Source of the DNA: Pseudomonas koreensis
GTDB lineage: Bacteria; Pseudomonadota; Gammaproteobacteria; Pseudomonadales; Pseudomonadaceae
Direction: 5' to 3'
NCBI RefSeq assembly: GCF_012986595.1
Contig: NZ_JAAQYM010000004.1
Location: forward strand, 372,001 to 436,000
Length of the DNA stretch: 64,000 bases
Shown: positions 48,599 through 62,568 of the stretch, in pieces
Position numbering within the stretch: the first letter of the stretch is position 1
How the letters are laid out: the number at the start of each line of letters is the position of its first letter
Program-made: the position numbers and the translations under genes
The notes under the pieces: generated by a model
Seen by the model: the letters and a program-made list of their open reading frames with translations, nothing else
The model's database searches: none
What the model was told of the DNA's origin: nothing

Positions 48599-50869
48599 AT
48601 GTTAAACCGCGAGCTCGAAGTCACCCTCAATCTTGCCTTCAAGGAGGCTCGTTCGAAGCGTCATGAATTCATGACCGTCGAACACCTGCTGCTGGCCCTA
48701 TTGGACAATGAGGCTGCCGCCACCGTATTGCGTGCCTGCGGCGCAAACCTCGACAAACTCAAGCACGACCTGCAGGAGTTCATTGACTCCACCACGCCAT
48801 TGATCCCCGTCCACGACGAGGATCGCGAAACCCAGCCAACTCTGGGCTTCCAGCGTGTACTGCAACGTGCTGTTTTTCACGTACAGAGCTCGGGCAAACG
48901 CGAAGTGACTGGCGCCAACGTGCTGGTTGCAATCTTCAGTGAGCAAGAGAGTCAGGCCGTGTTCCTGCTGAAACAGCAGAGCGTTGCGCGCATTGATGTC
49001 GTCAACTACATCGCTCATGGCATTTCCAAAGTGCCGGGGCATGGCGATCACTCTGAAGGTGAACAAGATATGCAGGACGACGAGGGCGGTGAGTCTTCTT
49101 CTTCAGGCAATCCTCTGGATGCTTATGCCAGCAACCTGAACGAACTCGCGCGCCAGGGTCGTATCGATCCGCTGGTCGGCCGCGAAATGGAAGTCGAGCG
49201 GGTCGCGCAGATTCTCGCGCGCCGGCGCAAGAACAATCCGTTGCTGGTGGGCGAGGCGGGCGTGGGTAAAACCGCGATTGCCGAAGGCCTGGCCAAGCGT
49301 ATTGTCGACAACCAGGTGCCGGATCTGCTGGCCAACAGCGTTGTTTATTCGCTTGATCTCGGTGCTCTGCTCGCGGGTACCAAGTATCGCGGTGATTTCG
49401 AGAAGCGCTTCAAGGCGCTGCTCAATGAACTGAAAAAACGTCCGCAGGCGATCCTGTTCATCGACGAAATCCACACCATCATCGGTGCGGGTGCTGCGTC
49501 CGGTGGCGTAATGGATGCCTCGAACCTGCTCAAGCCGCTGCTCTCGTCTGGTGACATTCGTTGCATCGGTTCGACAACGTTCCAGGAATTCCGCGGCATC
49601 TTCGAGAAGGACCGTGCTCTGGCGCGGCGCTTCCAGAAGGTCGATGTCGTCGAGCCGTCGGTCGAAGACACCATCGGTATCCTGCGCGGCCTGAAAGGGC
49701 GTTTCGAGCAGCATCACAACATCGAGTACACCGATGAGTCGTTGCGTGCTGCCGCTGAGCTGGCGTCGCGCTACATCAATGACCGGCACATGCCGGACAA
49801 GGCCATCGACGTAATCGACGAGGCGGGCGCCTACCAGCGTCTGCAACCGGCCGACAAGCGTGTGAAGCGCATTGACGTGCCGCAGGTTGAAGACATCGTG
49901 GCGAAGATCGCGCGGATTCCGCCGAAACACGTCACCAGCTCCGACAAGGAACTGCTGCGCAACCTGGAGCGTGACCTGAAGCTGACGGTGTTTGGTCAGG
50001 ATGCCGCGATCGATTCGCTGTCGACCGCGATCAAACTGTCCCGTGCTGGCCTCAAGTCGCCCGACAAGCCGGTTGGTTCGTTCCTGTTCGCCGGGCCTAC
50101 CGGTGTCGGTAAAACCGAGGCTGCACGGCAACTGGCGAAGGCGTTGGGGATCGAACTGGTTCGCTTCGACATGTCCGAGTACATGGAACGTCACACCGTA
50201 TCGCGTCTGATCGGTGCGCCTCCAGGCTATGTCGGGTTCGATCAGGGCGGTCTGTTGACCGAGGCGATCACCAAGCAGCCGCACTGCGTATTGCTGCTCG
50301 ATGAAATCGAGAAGGCGCATCCGGAAGTCTTCAACCTGCTGCTGCAGGTGATGGACCACGGTACGCTCACCGACAACAACGGGCGCAAGGCGGACTTCCG
50401 CAATGTGATCATCATCATGACCACCAACGCCGGTGCCGAGACTGCAGCGCGTGCTTCGATCGGTTTCACCCATCAGGACCACTCGTCCGATGCGATGGAA
50501 GTGATCAAGAAGAGCTTTACGCCTGAATTCCGTAACCGTCTGGACACCATTATCCAGTTTGGTCGCCTCAGTCATGAGGTCATCAAAAGTGTGGTGGACA
50601 AGTTCCTTACCGAACTGCAGGCGCAGCTGGAAGACAAGCGTGTGTTGCTGGAGGTTACCGACGCGGCGCGCAGCTGGCTGGCGGCCGGTGGTTACGATTC
50701 GGCGATGGGCGCACGTCCGATGGCGCGTCTGATCCAGGACAAGATCAAGCGTCCGCTGGCGGAGGAGATTCTGTTTGGCGAGCTGGCCGAGCATGGCGGT
50801 GTGGTGCACATCGACATCAAGGATGGTGAGTTGACGTTTGACTTCGAGACCACGGCTGAGATGGCCTGA
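48599..50869 (+). CDS. clpA: ClpA, ATPase subunit of the ClpAP protease
   Basis: This is a 756-residue unfoldase: N-domain (1-about 145) that docks ClpS, a first AAA module with GEAGVGKT (about 217-224), and a second with GPTGVGKT (about 499-506). The ClpP-binding loop reads IGF in [15 protein letters not shown], where E. coli ClpA has IGL. It forms hexamers and threads substrates into ClpP, which is encoded elsewhere. It is followed by an efficient terminator. Confidence 0.96.
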   Translation: MLNRELEVTLNLAFKEARSKRHEFMTVEHLLLALLDNEAAATVLRACGANLDKLKHDLQEFIDSTTPLIPVHDEDRETQPTLGFQRVLQRAVFHVQSSGKREVTGANVLVAIFSEQESQAVFLLKQQSVARIDVVNYIAHGISKVPGHGDHSEGEQDMQDDEGGESSSSGNPLDAYASNLNELARQGRIDPLVGREMEVERVAQILARRRKNNPLLVGEAGVGKTAIAEGLAKRIVDNQVPDLLANSVVYSLDLGALLAGTKYRGDFEKRFKALLNELKKRPQAILFIDEIHTIIGAGAASGGVMDASNLLKPLLSSGDIRCIGSTTFQEFRGIFEKDRALARRFQKVDVVEPSVEDTIGILRGLKGRFEQHHNIEYTDESLRAAAELASRYINDRHMPDKAIDVIDEAGAYQRLQPADKRVKRIDVPQVEDIVAKIARIPPKHVTSSDKELLRNLERDLKLTVFGQDAAIDSLSTAIKLSRAGLKSPDKPVGSFLFAGPTGVGKTEAARQLAKALGIELVRFDMSEYMERHTVSRLIGAPPGYVGFDQGGLLTEAITKQPHCVLLLDEIEKAHPEVFNLLLQVMDHGTLTDNNGRKADFRNVIIIMTTNAGAETAARASIGFTHQDHSSDAMEVIKKSFTPEFRNRLDTIIQFGRLSHEVIKSVVDKFLTELQAQLEDKRVLLEVTDAARSWLAAGGYDSAMGARPMARLIQDKIKRPLAEEILFGELAEHGGVVHIDIKDGELTFDFETTAEMA

Positions 50870-50888
50870 CGGCTTGATGTTGATTGGG

Positions 50889-50915
50889 AAGGCGCCTTCG
50901 GGCGCCTTTTTTATT
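50889..50915 (+). terminator. Terminator of clpSA
   Basis: AAGGCGCC-TTCG-GGCGCCTTTTTT, 20 bases past the clpA stop, followed by further T-rich sequence. Confidence 0.93.
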
Positions 50916-50929
50916 TTTTGGGGGTTTTG

Positions 50930-51640
50930 GGGTTTTTGGGTTTTGGGTGAATATCCGTTGCTGCGGTGATGGCTTATTACGGTTTCGCCCTTACGGCGAC
51001 TCACTTTTTTTCAAACGCCAAAAAAAGTAAGCAAAAAACGCTTGCTCCTACGTGCGGCCCGCTCGCTGGGGCTCGGGGTTCCTTCGCTCCGGGATCGATC
51101 CGGGCGCAGCGCCTACGGTTTGCTTCGCTGCACCTCCTCTCGCTGTGTTTGGCTTCGCCAAACGGTCGCTGCGCTCCCACCCCCGGATCAATCCCTCCAC
51201 TCAGCCTTCCGACGTCGCCTTACAGATCAAAAGCTGCAGCCGAGCTAACGCTCATCCTGTTGAGTGGTGAAAAGCGGACGCTGTTTGCTGTTGGTTTTCG
51301 TGGGCGCTGGCTTGCCAGCGATGGCGGCCTGCGAGCCGACCATCTCTGACTAATCGCGCCCAATCCAGCTGTGGGGGCGAGCTTGCTGGCGAAGACGGCT
51401 TGCCAGCCACCGAATTTTCACTGAACACACCCAGTCCCCATGTAGGAGCTGCCGAAGGCTGCGATCTTTTGATCTGCTTTGGCTTTTGATCTGTTGCTCA
51501 ACCGTAGCGAGGGAGCACTGAGTCTCAGCGAAGTGCCGTGCGTCAGGGGCAAAGCCTTTTGGTGTTTTTTTGCTGGGCCGGCACTCCGGCGTTTGAAAAA
51601 GGGACCCGCAGCAGCGGATATACACACAAAACCATTAAAG
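50930..51640. repeat. Gene-free stretch with dispersed-repeat character
   Basis: About 700 bases hold no convincing gene. The first part contains TCAAACGCCAAAAAAAGTAA, a GC-rich segment whose short open frames on several frames are rich in R, S, P and L, and CCTTCCGACGTCGCCTTACA. I recall near-identical intergenic blocks from many P. fluorescens-group genomes. The second part begins at 51370 with a GCGAGCTTGCTGGCGAAG arm and at 51441 with a GGAGCTGCCGAAGGC arm. Short hypothetical proteins predicted here are probably spurious. Confidence 0.6.
51441..51475. repeat. REP-like single arm
   Basis: TGTAGGAGCTGCCGAAGGCT followed by GCGATCTTTTGATC. The inverted partner is absent; unrelated sequence follows. 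Confidence 0.75.
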
Positions 51641-51652
51641 TGCAGACACAAA

Positions 51653-51676
51653 AACGCCCGGCATAAACCGGGCGTT
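51653..51676 (-). terminator. Terminator of infA
   Basis: AACGCCCGG / CCGGGCGTT hairpin with a six-base loop; on the minus strand TTTTGTG follows. Confidence 0.9.
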
Positions 51677-51690
51677 CTGTATTGACTTGA

Positions 51691-51909
51691 TTAGCGAGCG
51701 CGGTAAGTGATGCGCCCTTTGCTCAAGTCATAGGGCGTCAGCTCGACGCGCACTTTGTCACCGGTAAGAATACGAATGTAGTTCTTGCGCATCTTGCCGG
51801 AAATATGCGCGGTTACGACGTGCCCATTTTCCAACTCCACACGAAACATGGTGTTGGGCAGGGTGTCGACGACAGTGCCTTCCATTTCGAAGCTGTCTTC
51901 TTTCGACAT
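51691..51909 (-). CDS. infA: Translation initiation factor IF-1
   Basis: This is a 72-residue OB-fold protein that binds the ribosomal A site during initiation. The sequence runs from [20 protein letters not shown] to the family C-terminus [13 protein letters not shown]. The start at 51909 gives the exact usual length. As in other pseudomonads it lies near clpA and next to the two aminoacyl-protein transferase genes. Confidence 0.97.
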
Positions 51910-52021
51910 GCAGTAAAGCCCTCGGTATCCAATGAATGGCCCGGTGCAACTGCGCCAGGCAAAAGCGGCGTGCATTGTGCCCGAAAAAGGGGGTTCAAGC
52001 CAAGGGGTTTAGGGCTTGCGA

Positions 52022-52729
52022 TTAGTTAAGGATTACCCAGCGCTGATTAATCAGCAATTCGATGGGGCGATATTGGGTCTTGTAGTTCATCTTTTTGCAG
52101 TTCTTGATCCAATAACCGAGATAGACCGCCTCCAGCCCCAGTCGCTGGCTTTCGCTGATTTGCCACAGGATTGCGAAACGACCCAGGCTGCGGCGCTCCT
52201 CGTCAGGTTCGTAAAAGGTGTAGACCGCCGACAGGCCGTTGGGCAGCAGATCGGTCACCGCGACGGCGAGTAACCGTCCGTCGAGACGAAACTCATAGAA
52301 GCGCGAGAAGGGCAGGTCGCGCACCAGAAAGGTCGAGAATTGATCGCGGCTTGGCGGGTACATGTCGCCGTCGGCATGCCGCTGCTCGATGTAACGCTGA
52401 TACAGCTCGAAATATTCTTCGCTGAAATGCGGTTTTACCGGACGCACCTGCAGATCGGCATTGCGTTTGAAAATGCGTTTCTGCTGGCGGTTGGGGTTGA
52501 ACTGCGCCACCGGGATGCGCGCAGGCACGCACGCATTGCAATTCTGGCAATGGGGGCGATACAGATGATCGCCGCTGCGACGAAAGCCCATTTCCGACAG
52601 GTCTGCGTAGACATGCACATCCATGGGCTGACTCGGGTCGAGAAACAGCGTCGTCGCCTGTTCCTCGGGCAGATAACTGCAGGAATGGGGTTGAGTGGCA
52701 TAGAACTTCAAGCGCGCCAACTCGGTCAT
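52022..52729 (-). CDS. bpt: Aspartate/glutamate leucyltransferase (Bpt)
   Basis: This 235-residue enzyme transfers leucine from Leu-tRNA to proteins starting with Asp or Glu, creating a primary N-degron for ClpS. The N-terminal cysteine-rich element ([18 protein letters not shown]) and the GNAT-like core ([20 protein letters not shown], then [14 protein letters not shown]) are typical. The start [20 protein letters not shown] at 52729 has GAGGG upstream. It is followed by infA and preceded by aat. Confidence 0.93.
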   Translation of the reverse strand: MTELARLKFYATQPHSCSYLPEEQATTLFLDPSQPMDVHVYADLSEMGFRRSGDHLYRPHCQNCNACVPARIPVAQFNPNRQQKRIFKRNADLQVRPVKPHFSEEYFELYQRYIEQRHADGDMYPPSRDQFSTFLVRDLPFSRFYEFRLDGRLLAVAVTDLLPNGLSAVYTFYEPDEERRSLGRFAILWQISESQRLGLEAVYLGYWIKNCKKMNYKTQYRPIELLINQRWVILN

Positions 52730-52786
52730 GATCAACCCTCGGGATAAGCTGGTGAATTAAGTGTAAGCCACGCGCGCAAAAGTCGC

Positions 52787-53467
52787 TCAGCAAACCCAGG
52801 TGGCACGACTGGGTTGATCCAGGTGGCGGGCCAGATAATCAGCGAATTCGCGGCGGGGGATCGCGCGGGCGCCCAGGCTGTGCAGATGATCGGTCGGCAT
52901 CTGGCAGTCAATCAGGACGAATCCGGCGTCTTTCAGATGCTGTACCAGCGTGGCAAAACCATATTTGGAGGCGTTGTCGGCACGGCTGAACATCGATTCA
53001 CCGAAAAACAGCTGCCCCATCGCCAGGCCGTACAGGCCGCCCACGAGTTGGCCCTGGTCCCAGACCTCGACCGAGTGGGCGAAGCCGCGGCGGTGCAGTT
53101 CCAGGTAGGCGTCCTGCATGGCTTCGGTGATCCAGGTGCCGTCGGCGTAATCCCGGGGCGCGGCGCAGGCGCGAATGACCGCGTCGAAATCCTGATCGAA
53201 GGTCACCTGATAGCGTTCCTTGCGCAGCAGTTTGCCGAGGCTGCGCGAGACATGCAGTTCGTCGGGAAACAGCACGGTGCGCGGGTCCGGCGACCACCAG
53301 AGGATCGGCTGGCCTTCGGAAAACCACGGAAAACAGCCGTGACGGTAGGCCTGCACCAGGCGATCGGCAGACAGGTCGCCACCGGCAGCCAGCAATCCAT
53401 TGGGATCGCGCATGGCCTTTTCCAGAGGCGGGAAGGTCAGGGAATTGCGTTGTAACCAAGTCAGCAT
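52787..53467 (-). CDS. aat: Leucyl/phenylalanyl-tRNA-protein transferase
   Basis: This is a 226-residue enzyme that adds Leu or Phe to proteins with N-terminal Lys or Arg, marking them for ClpSAP. Family motifs: [40 protein letters not shown] and [20 protein letters not shown]. Full length. It lies 57 bases upstream of bpt and probably in one transcript with it. Confidence 0.95.
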   Translation of the reverse strand: MLTWLQRNSLTFPPLEKAMRDPNGLLAAGGDLSADRLVQAYRHGCFPWFSEGQPILWWSPDPRTVLFPDELHVSRSLGKLLRKERYQVTFDQDFDAVIRACAAPRDYADGTWITEAMQDAYLELHRRGFAHSVEVWDQGQLVGGLYGLAMGQLFFGESMFSRADNASKYGFATLVQHLKDAGFVLIDCQMPTDHLHSLGARAIPRREFADYLARHLDQPSRATWVC

Positions 53468-53529
53468 GGCGTCCAGGCTTGCAGAAGGGGAGGGCGGTGC
53501 GGGCGTGAGGCCCGCGATAAAGTGTGCCG

Positions 53530-54798
<1,269 letters not shown>

Positions 54799-57207
54799 TT
54801 GAAGAAATCCACCGCAGCACCAAAAACAGTCGTTCCGCTCTGGCGCCAGCAATTGCACTACCGGCTCAAGGAAGGTGCATTGATCGCCATCGGTGCCTTG
54901 TGCCTGTTCCTGATGATGGCCTTGCTGACCTACGGCAAGGACGATCCGGGCTGGAGCCACAACAGCAAGATCGACGACGTGCAGAACTTCGGCGGCCCGG
55001 CCGGTTCTTACAGCGCCGACATCCTGTTCATGGTGCTGGGTTACTTCGCGTACATCTTCCCGCTGCTGCTGGCGATCAAGGCGTATCAGATTTTCCGCCA
55101 ACGCCACGAACCCTGGCAGTGGAGCGGCTGGCTGTTCTCCTGGCGCCTGATCGGTCTGGTGTTCCTGGTGCTGTCCGGTGCTGCGCTGGCGCATATCCAT
55201 TTCCACGCTGCCACCGGTCTGCCGGCCGGCGCGGGCGGGGCACTGGGCGAAAGCCTTGGCGATCTGGCGCGTAACGCCTTGAATATCCAGGGCAGCACGC
55301 TGCTGTTCATCGCGCTGTTCCTGTTCGGCCTGACGGTGTTCACTGACCTGTCCTGGTTCAAGGTGATGGATGTCACCGGCAAGATCACCCTCGACCTGTT
55401 CGAGCTGTTTCAGGGTGCACTCAATCGCTGGTGGTCGGCCCGCACCGAGCGCAAGCAACTGGTCGCACAACTGCGTGAAGTCGATGACCGCGTCCATGAC
55501 GTGGTCGCGCCGACCGTCACCGACAAGCGCGAGCAGGCCAAGGTCAAGGAACGTCTGATCGAACGCGAGCAGGCCCTGAGCAAGCACATGTCCGATCGCG
55601 AGAAGCAGGTGCCACCGGTCATCGCCCCGGCGCCGGTCAAGGCGCCCGAGCCAAGCAAGCGCGTGCAGAAAGAGAAACAGGTGCCGTTGTTCGTCGACAG
55701 CGCCGTGGAAGGCACCTTGCCGCCGATCTCGATCCTCGATCCTGCGGAAAAGAAACAACTCAATTATTCGCCTGAATCCCTGGCAGCAGTCGGCCACCTG
55801 CTGGAAATCAAGCTCAAGGAATTCGGCGTCGAGGTCACTGTGGACTCGATCCACCCGGGCCCGGTGATTACCCGTTATGAAATCCAGCCGGCTGCCGGCG
55901 TCAAGGTCAGCCGCATCGCCAACCTGGCAAAAGACCTCGCACGTTCGCTGGCGGTGACCAGTGTGCGCGTGGTCGAGGTGATTCCGGGCAAGACCACGGT
56001 CGGTATCGAAATTCCCAACGAAGACCGGCAGATCGTGCGTTTCTCCGAAGTCCTGTCTACCCCCGAGTACGACAACTTCAAGTCGCCGGTCACCCTGGCC
56101 CTGGGCCACGACATCGGCGGCAAGCCGGTCATCACTGACCTGGCGAAGATGCCGCACCTGCTGGTGGCCGGTACCACCGGTTCCGGTAAGTCGGTGGGTG
56201 TGAACGCGATGATCCTGTCGATCCTGTTCAAGTCCGGGCCCGAAGACGCCAAGCTGATCATGATCGACCCGAAAATGTTGGAATTGTCGATCTACGAAGG
56301 CATTCCGCACCTGCTGTGCCCGGTGGTGACCGACATGAAGGACGCCGCCAACGCGCTGCGCTGGAGCGTCGCTGAGATGGAGCGCCGCTACAAACTGATG
56401 GCGAAGATGGGCGTGCGTAACCTGTCCGGCTTCAACGCCAAGGTCAAGGAAGCCCAGGACGCCGGGGAGCCGTTGAGCGATCCGCTGTACAAGCGCGAAA
56501 GCATTCACGACGAAGCGCCGCTGCTGCAGAAGCTGCCGACCATCGTTGTGGTTGTGGACGAATTCGCCGACATGATGATGATCGTCGGCAAGAAAGTCGA
56601 AGAGCTCATCGCTCGTATCGCGCAGAAGGCACGTGCTGCCGGCATCCACTTGATCCTCGCGACCCAGCGGCCGTCGGTGGACGTGATCACCGGTCTGATC
56701 AAGGCCAACATTCCGACCCGCATGGCGTTCCAGGTGTCGAGCAAGATCGACTCGCGGACCATCATCGACCAGGGCGGCGCCGAGCAACTGCTCGGTCACG
56801 GTGACATGCTCTACATGCCGCCGGGCACCAGCCTGCCGATCCGCGTTCACGGCGCGTTCGTTTCCGACGATGAGGTCCACCGTGTGGTGGAAGCGTGGAA
56901 ACTGCGTGGCGCACCGGAATACAACGACGACATCCTCAACGGTGTCGAAGAGGCGGGCAGCGGCTTTGAAGGCAGCAGCGGTGGCGGCGACGGCGATGAT
57001 CCGGAGACCGACGCGCTGTATGACGAAGCCGTGCAGTTTGTGCTGGAAAGCCGCCGGGCGTCGATTTCTGCGGTACAGCGCAAGCTGAAGATCGGTTACA
57101 ACCGTGCTGCGCGGATGATTGAGGCCATGGAAATGGCCGGCGTCGTCACCTCAATGAACACCAACGGTTCGCGTGAAGTCCTGGCCCCGGGCCCGGTTCG
57201 CGACTGA
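54799..57207 (+). CDS. ftsK: DNA translocase FtsK
   Basis: This is an 802-residue septal DNA pump that clears chromosome dimers with XerCD. Four transmembrane helices lie in the first 190 residues, followed by a short linker (much shorter than the E. coli one), the RecA-like motor with Walker A GTTGSGKS (about 458-465) and Walker [12 protein letters not shown], and a C-terminal winged-helix gamma domain (about 735-795) that reads KOPS. The TTG at 54799 is chosen because the protein then begins [14 protein letters not shown], like relatives; an ATG at 54736 is the alternative. Confidence 0.92.
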   Translation: MKKSTAAPKTVVPLWRQQLHYRLKEGALIAIGALCLFLMMALLTYGKDDPGWSHNSKIDDVQNFGGPAGSYSADILFMVLGYFAYIFPLLLAIKAYQIFRQRHEPWQWSGWLFSWRLIGLVFLVLSGAALAHIHFHAATGLPAGAGGALGESLGDLARNALNIQGSTLLFIALFLFGLTVFTDLSWFKVMDVTGKITLDLFELFQGALNRWWSARTERKQLVAQLREVDDRVHDVVAPTVTDKREQAKVKERLIEREQALSKHMSDREKQVPPVIAPAPVKAPEPSKRVQKEKQVPLFVDSAVEGTLPPISILDPAEKKQLNYSPESLAAVGHLLEIKLKEFGVEVTVDSIHPGPVITRYEIQPAAGVKVSRIANLAKDLARSLAVTSVRVVEVIPGKTTVGIEIPNEDRQIVRFSEVLSTPEYDNFKSPVTLALGHDIGGKPVITDLAKMPHLLVAGTTGSGKSVGVNAMILSILFKSGPEDAKLIMIDPKMLELSIYEGIPHLLCPVVTDMKDAANALRWSVAEMERRYKLMAKMGVRNLSGFNAKVKEAQDAGEPLSDPLYKRESIHDEAPLLQKLPTIVVVVDEFADMMMIVGKKVEELIARIAQKARAAGIHLILATQRPSVDVITGLIKANIPTRMAFQVSSKIDSRTIIDQGGAEQLLGHGDMLYMPPGTSLPIRVHGAFVSDDEVHRVVEAWKLRGAPEYNDDILNGVEEAGSGFEGSSGGGDGDDPETDALYDEAVQFVLESRRASISAVQRKLKIGYNRAARMIEAMEMAGVVTSMNTNGSREVLAPGPVRD

Positions 57208-57274
57208 TTTCAAAAGCAAGAGGCGGGACAATGATGTGCCGCCGCTCTCCCCACGAGTATTCAAGAGGACTCCC

Positions 57275-57895
57275 ATGCGTCTTATCCGCATGCTGTTGCC
57301 AGTACTGGCACTGACCACGTTCACGGCCCACGCCGACGACAAGGACGTGGCACGTCTGACCCAATTGCTGGAAACATCGAAAACCCTGACCGCGAACTTT
57401 TCCCAGCTGACCCTGGACGGCAGTGGCACGCAGTTGCAGGAAACTCGCGGTGATATGGTCCTGCAGCGTCCAGGCCTGTTCTACTGGCATACCGAAGCGC
57501 CAAACGAGCAGACCATGGTCTCCGACGGCAAGAAAGTCACCCTGTGGGACCCGGATCTGGAGCAGGCAACCATCAAGAAACTCGACGAGCGTCTGACCCA
57601 GACCCCGGCGCTGCTGCTGTCCGGTGATGTGTCGAAGATCAGCCAGAGCTTCGAGATCAGTGCGAAAGAGGCGGGTGGTGTGATCGACTTCACCCTCAAG
57701 CCGAAGACCAAGGACACCCTGTTCGACAGCCTGCGCCTGTCGTTCCGCAACGGTCTGGTCAATGACATGCAACTGATCGACAGTGTCGGCCAGCGCACCA
57801 ACATCCTGTTCACCGGGGTCAAGGCCAACGAAGCCGTGCCGGCGTCGAAGTTCAAGTTCGACATCCCGAAGGGTGCTGACGTTATCCAGGAATAA
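57275..57895 (+). CDS. lolA: Outer-membrane lipoprotein carrier LolA
   Basis: This is a 206-residue periplasmic chaperone that shuttles lipoproteins from LolCDE to LolB. Signal peptide: [18 protein letters not shown]. The mature part has [20 protein letters not shown] and [20 protein letters not shown], typical of the half-barrel. AAGAGGA precedes the ATG at 57275. It follows ftsK by 67 bases, as in many gammaproteobacteria. Confidence 0.95.
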   Translation: MRLIRMLLPVLALTTFTAHADDKDVARLTQLLETSKTLTANFSQLTLDGSGTQLQETRGDMVLQRPGLFYWHTEAPNEQTMVSDGKKVTLWDPDLEQATIKKLDERLTQTPALLLSGDVSKISQSFEISAKEAGGVIDFTLKPKTKDTLFDSLRLSFRNGLVNDMQLIDSVGQRTNILFTGVKANEAVPASKFKFDIPKGADVIQE

Positions 57896-57935
57896 ATCCC
57901 GGATCCCGGGTTGGGCTCTTGTGGCTTGGAGCTTT

Positions 57936-58039
57936 TGTGGCGGGGGAGCTTGCTCCCGCTGGGGCGCGGAGCGGCCCCGCTCTTGAATCAAAAGCGGGGA
58001 CTGCTCCGCAGTCCAGCGGGAGCAAGCTCCCTCGCCACA
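57936..58039. repeat. REP-like inverted repeat (GGGAGCTTGCTCCC family)
   Basis: TGTGGCGGGGGAGCTTGCTC and a reverse complement with one difference surround a GC-rich centre, between lolA and rarA. Confidence 0.9.
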
Positions 58040-58085
58040 GGTATTCCAACAGGTTTCAGAAAATCAGAGGTTTCAACGCTACGTG

Positions 58086-59408
58086 ATGGATCTGTTTCGC
58101 AGTGCACCGATTGCCCAGCCACTGGCCGCGCGTTTGCGTGCGACCAATCTGGATGAGTACGTCGGTCAGGAGCACGTGCTCGCTCGCGGCAAGCCTCTGC
58201 GTGAGGCGCTGGAGCAGGGTGCCCTGCATTCGATGATCTTCTGGGGCCCGCCGGGTGTGGGCAAGACCACCCTGGCGCGGTTGCTCGCGGAAGTCTCGGA
58301 TGCGCACTTCGAAACGGTCTCGGCGGTCCTCGCCGGGGTCAAGGAGATCCGTCAGGCGGTTGAAATCGCCAAGCAGCAGGCCGGCCAGTACGGCAAGCGC
58401 ACGATTCTCTTTGTCGATGAAGTGCACCGCTTCAACAAATCCCAGCAGGATGCGTTCCTGCCGTATGTGGAAGATGGCACGCTGATTTTTATCGGCGCCA
58501 CCACCGAAAACCCCTCGTTCGAACTCAACAACGCCCTGTTGTCGCGGGCCCGCGTGTATGTGCTGAAAAGCCTCGACGAAGCGGCGCTGCGCAAACTGGT
58601 GCACCGTGCACTCACTGAAGAGCGCGGGCTGGGCAAGCGCAACCTGACGTTGAACGACGAAGGCTTCCAGATGCTGCTGTCCGCCGCCGACGGCGATGGT
58701 CGACGGCTGCTCAACCTGCTGGAAAATGCCTCGGACCTCGCCGAAGACAACAGCGAGATCGGCACCGAGCTGCTGCAAAGCCTGCTCGGCGACACCCGTC
58801 GGCGCTTCGACAAGGGCGGCGAAGCGTTCTACGACCAGATATCGGCGCTGCACAAATCGGTACGCGGTTCCAACCCCGATGGTGCGCTGTACTGGTTCGC
58901 GCGGATGATCGACGGCGGTTGCGATCCGCTGTACCTGGCCCGGCGCGTGGTGCGCATGGCCAGCGAAGACATCGGCAACGCCGACCCGCGTGCGCTGAGC
59001 CTGTGTCTGGCAGCGTGGGAAGTGCAGGAGCGGCTCGGCAGTCCGGAAGGCGAGTTGGCGGTGGCCCAGGCCATCACCTATCTGGCCTGCGCGCCGAAAA
59101 GCAACGCGGTGTACATGGGCTTCAAGACCGCCCTGCGCGCTGCCGCCGAAAACGGCTCGCTGGAAGTGCCGCTGCACCTGCGCAACGCCCCGACCAAGCT
59201 GATGAAACAATTGGGTTACGGCGACGAATACCGTTATGCCCACGACGAGCCGGATGCCTATGCCGCTGGCGAAGATTATTTCCCGGAAGAGCTTGAGCCG
59301 ATCCCGTTCTATCAACCGGTGCCCCGTGGCCTGGAATTGAAGATTGGCGAGAAGCTCAATCACCTTGCGCAACTCGACCGTTTAAGCCCAAGACAGCGGA
59401 GAAAATAG
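58086..59408 (+). CDS. rarA: Replication-associated recombination protein RarA
   Basis: This is a 440-residue AAA+ ATPase of the MgsA/WRNIP1 family acting at stalled forks. Walker A is GPPGVGKT (54-61) and Walker B lies in [16 protein letters not shown]. The N-terminal [18 protein letters not shown] is standard, so the ATG at 58086 is used; a GTG at 58083 is an alternative. Its stop codon overlaps the crcB start by one base. The order ftsK-lolA-rarA-crcB-serS is conserved in pseudomonads. Confidence 0.94.
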   Translation: MDLFRSAPIAQPLAARLRATNLDEYVGQEHVLARGKPLREALEQGALHSMIFWGPPGVGKTTLARLLAEVSDAHFETVSAVLAGVKEIRQAVEIAKQQAGQYGKRTILFVDEVHRFNKSQQDAFLPYVEDGTLIFIGATTENPSFELNNALLSRARVYVLKSLDEAALRKLVHRALTEERGLGKRNLTLNDEGFQMLLSAADGDGRRLLNLLENASDLAEDNSEIGTELLQSLLGDTRRRFDKGGEAFYDQISALHKSVRGSNPDGALYWFARMIDGGCDPLYLARRVVRMASEDIGNADPRALSLCLAAWEVQERLGSPEGELAVAQAITYLACAPKSNAVYMGFKTALRAAAENGSLEVPLHLRNAPTKLMKQLGYGDEYRYAHDEPDAYAAGEDYFPEELEPIPFYQPVPRGLELKIGEKLNHLAQLDRLSPRQRRK

Positions 59409-59782
59409 TGCTTCCATTGATCATTGCAGTCTCCGCCGGCGGTATCGCCGGCACCCTGTTGCGCTTCGCCACGGCCAATTGGGTCACGGCCAATTGGCCG
59501 CGGCACTTCTATACCGCGACGCTGGCCGTTAATATCGTGGGCTGTCTGCTGATTGGCGTGTTGTACGGCCTGTTTTTGATACGCCCGGAGGTGCCGATCG
59601 AGGTGCGCGCCGGGTTGATCGTCGGCTTCCTCGGGGGGCTGACGACTTTTTCATCCTTTTCACTGGATACGGTGCGCCTGCTGGAAAGCGGGCAAGTGCC
59701 GCTGGCCCTGGGCTATGCGGCACTCAGCGTATTCGGCGGGCTGCTCGCGACGTGGGCCGGCCTGTCTTTGACCAAACTTTGA
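59408..59782 (+). CDS. crcB: Fluoride channel CrcB/Fluc
   Basis: This is a 124-residue, four-helix dual-topology channel exporting fluoride. The signature [15 protein letters not shown] is intact and the asparagine in [14 protein letters not shown] is the usual pore residue. It starts with GTG, overlapping the rarA stop by one base. No fluoride riboswitch is seen, consistent with its position inside an operon. Confidence 0.94.
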   Translation: MLPLIIAVSAGGIAGTLLRFATANWVTANWPRHFYTATLAVNIVGCLLIGVLYGLFLIRPEVPIEVRAGLIVGFLGGLTTFSSFSLDTVRLLESGQVPLALGYAALSVFGGLLATWAGLSLTKL

Positions 59783-59785
59783 TAA

Positions 59786-61078
<1,293 letters not shown>

Positions 61079-62473
61079 ATGAAATATCTGCCGCTGTTTC
61101 ACAACCTGCGCGGCAGTCGTGTGTTGGTCGTCGGTGGGGGGGAAATTGCCTTGCGCAAATCCCGCCTGCTGGCCGATGCCGGTGCGCTGCTGCGGGTGGT
61201 CGCACCTGAAATCGAAAGCCAATTGCGTGAACTGGTCACCGCCAGCGGTGGCGAGTGCCTGCTACGCGGTTACGTGGAAGCGGACCTGGACGGTTGCGGG
61301 CTGATCATTGCCGCCACCGACGATGAAGCGCTGAATGCGCAAGTTTCCAGCGATGCTCATCGGCGTTGCGTACCGGTCAACGTGGTGGACGCGCCGCAAT
61401 TGTGCAGCGTGATCTTCCCGGCGATTGTCGACCGTTCGCCACTGATCATCGCGGTGTCCAGCGGCGGCGATGCGCCGGTGCTGGCGCGGCTGATTCGCGC
61501 CAAGATCGAAACCTGGATTCCTTCGACCTACGGCCAACTGGCCGGACTGGCTGCGCGTTTCCGCAATCAGGTGAAAAACCTGTTTCCGGACGTGCAGCAA
61601 CGTCGCGGGTTCTGGGAAGACGTGTTTCAAGGCCCGATTGCCGATCGGCAACTGGCCGGGCAGGGTGCCGAGGCCGAACGTCTGCTGCAAGCCAAGATCG
61701 ATGGCGAAGCGGACATCACCACCGGTGAGGTGTACCTGGTGGGCGCCGGGCCGGGCGATCCGGATCTGCTGACCTTCCGCGCCTTGCGCCTGATGCAACA
61801 AGCCGACGTGGTGCTGTATGACCGCTTGGTCGCTCCGGCGATTATTGAGCTGTGCCGTCGCGACGCCGAACGGATCTACGTCGGCAAGCGTCGCGCCGAT
61901 CACGCGGTGCCGCAGGATCAGATCAACCAGCAACTGGTGGATCTGGCCAAGGCCGGCAAGCGTGTGGTGCGGTTGAAGGGCGGTGATCCGTTTATCTTCG
62001 GTCGCGGCGGTGAAGAGATCGAAGAGCTGGCGGCCCATGGCATTCCATTTCAGGTGGTGCCGGGGATCACGGCGGCCAGCGGTTGCGCGGCGTACGCCGG
62101 GATTCCGTTGACCCATCGCGATTACGCGCAGTCAGTGCGGTTTGTCACCGGGCACCTGAAGGACGGTTCCACCGATCTGCCATGGGCCGACCTCGTCGCT
62201 CCGGCGCAGACGCTGGTGTTCTACATGGGCCTGGTCGGTCTGCCGAGCATTTGCGAACAGTTGATCAAGCATGGACGTGCAGCCGATACCCCGGCGGCGT
62301 TGATCCAGCAGGGCACCACGGTCAATCAGCGGGTTTTTACTGGCACGCTGGCCGACCTGCCACGCCTGGTGGCGGAGCATGAAGTGCATGCGCCGACATT
62401 GGTGATCGTCGGTGAAGTGGTGCAACTGCGCGAGAAACTGGCGTGGTTCGAGGGCGCTCAGGCGCAAGTGTGA
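61079..62473 (+). CDS. cysG: Siroheme synthase CysG
   Basis: This is a 464-residue trifunctional enzyme that makes siroheme for sulfite and nitrite reductases. The N-terminal half (1-about 200) is the dehydrogenase/ferrochelatase with [17 protein letters not shown]; the C-terminal half (about 215-460) is uroporphyrinogen-III methyltransferase with [20 protein letters not shown] and [20 protein letters not shown]. The ATG follows the serS stop directly, so it is translationally linked to serS. Confidence 0.96.
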   Translation: MKYLPLFHNLRGSRVLVVGGGEIALRKSRLLADAGALLRVVAPEIESQLRELVTASGGECLLRGYVEADLDGCGLIIAATDDEALNAQVSSDAHRRCVPVNVVDAPQLCSVIFPAIVDRSPLIIAVSSGGDAPVLARLIRAKIETWIPSTYGQLAGLAARFRNQVKNLFPDVQQRRGFWEDVFQGPIADRQLAGQGAEAERLLQAKIDGEADITTGEVYLVGAGPGDPDLLTFRALRLMQQADVVLYDRLVAPAIIELCRRDAERIYVGKRRADHAVPQDQINQQLVDLAKAGKRVVRLKGGDPFIFGRGGEEIEELAAHGIPFQVVPGITAASGCAAYAGIPLTHRDYAQSVRFVTGHLKDGSTDLPWADLVAPAQTLVFYMGLVGLPSICEQLIKHGRAADTPAALIQQGTTVNQRVFTGTLADLPRLVAEHEVHAPTLVIVGEVVQLREKLAWFEGAQAQV

Positions 62474-62481
62474 GTCAAAGC

Positions 62482-62558
62482 AAAAAGATCGCAGCCTGCG
62501 GCAGCTCCTACATGAGAATGCGTTCCCTGTAGGAGCTGCCGAAGGCTGCGATCTTTTG
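62482..62558. repeat. REP-like inverted repeat, outward orientation
   Basis: The arm order is reversed compared with the other copies: AAAAGATCGCAGCCTGCGGC comes first and CTGCCGAAGGCTGCGATC last, enclosing 25 bases. The stem ends in AAAA/TTTT on both sides and lies between convergent cysG and the reductase gene, so it may act as a bidirectional terminator. Confidence 0.85.
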
Positions 62559-62568
62559 CTGTTGACTG

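Noticed and set aside
50966..51349. 127-residue open frame after clpA and overlapping frames
   Set aside because: Rich in R, S, P and L in several frames at once, as expected from GC-rich repeat DNA; regarded as spurious.
59300..59410. Fluoride riboswitch before crcB
   Set aside because: The crcB start overlaps the rarA stop and the preceding bases are coding; no room or motif for the riboswitch.
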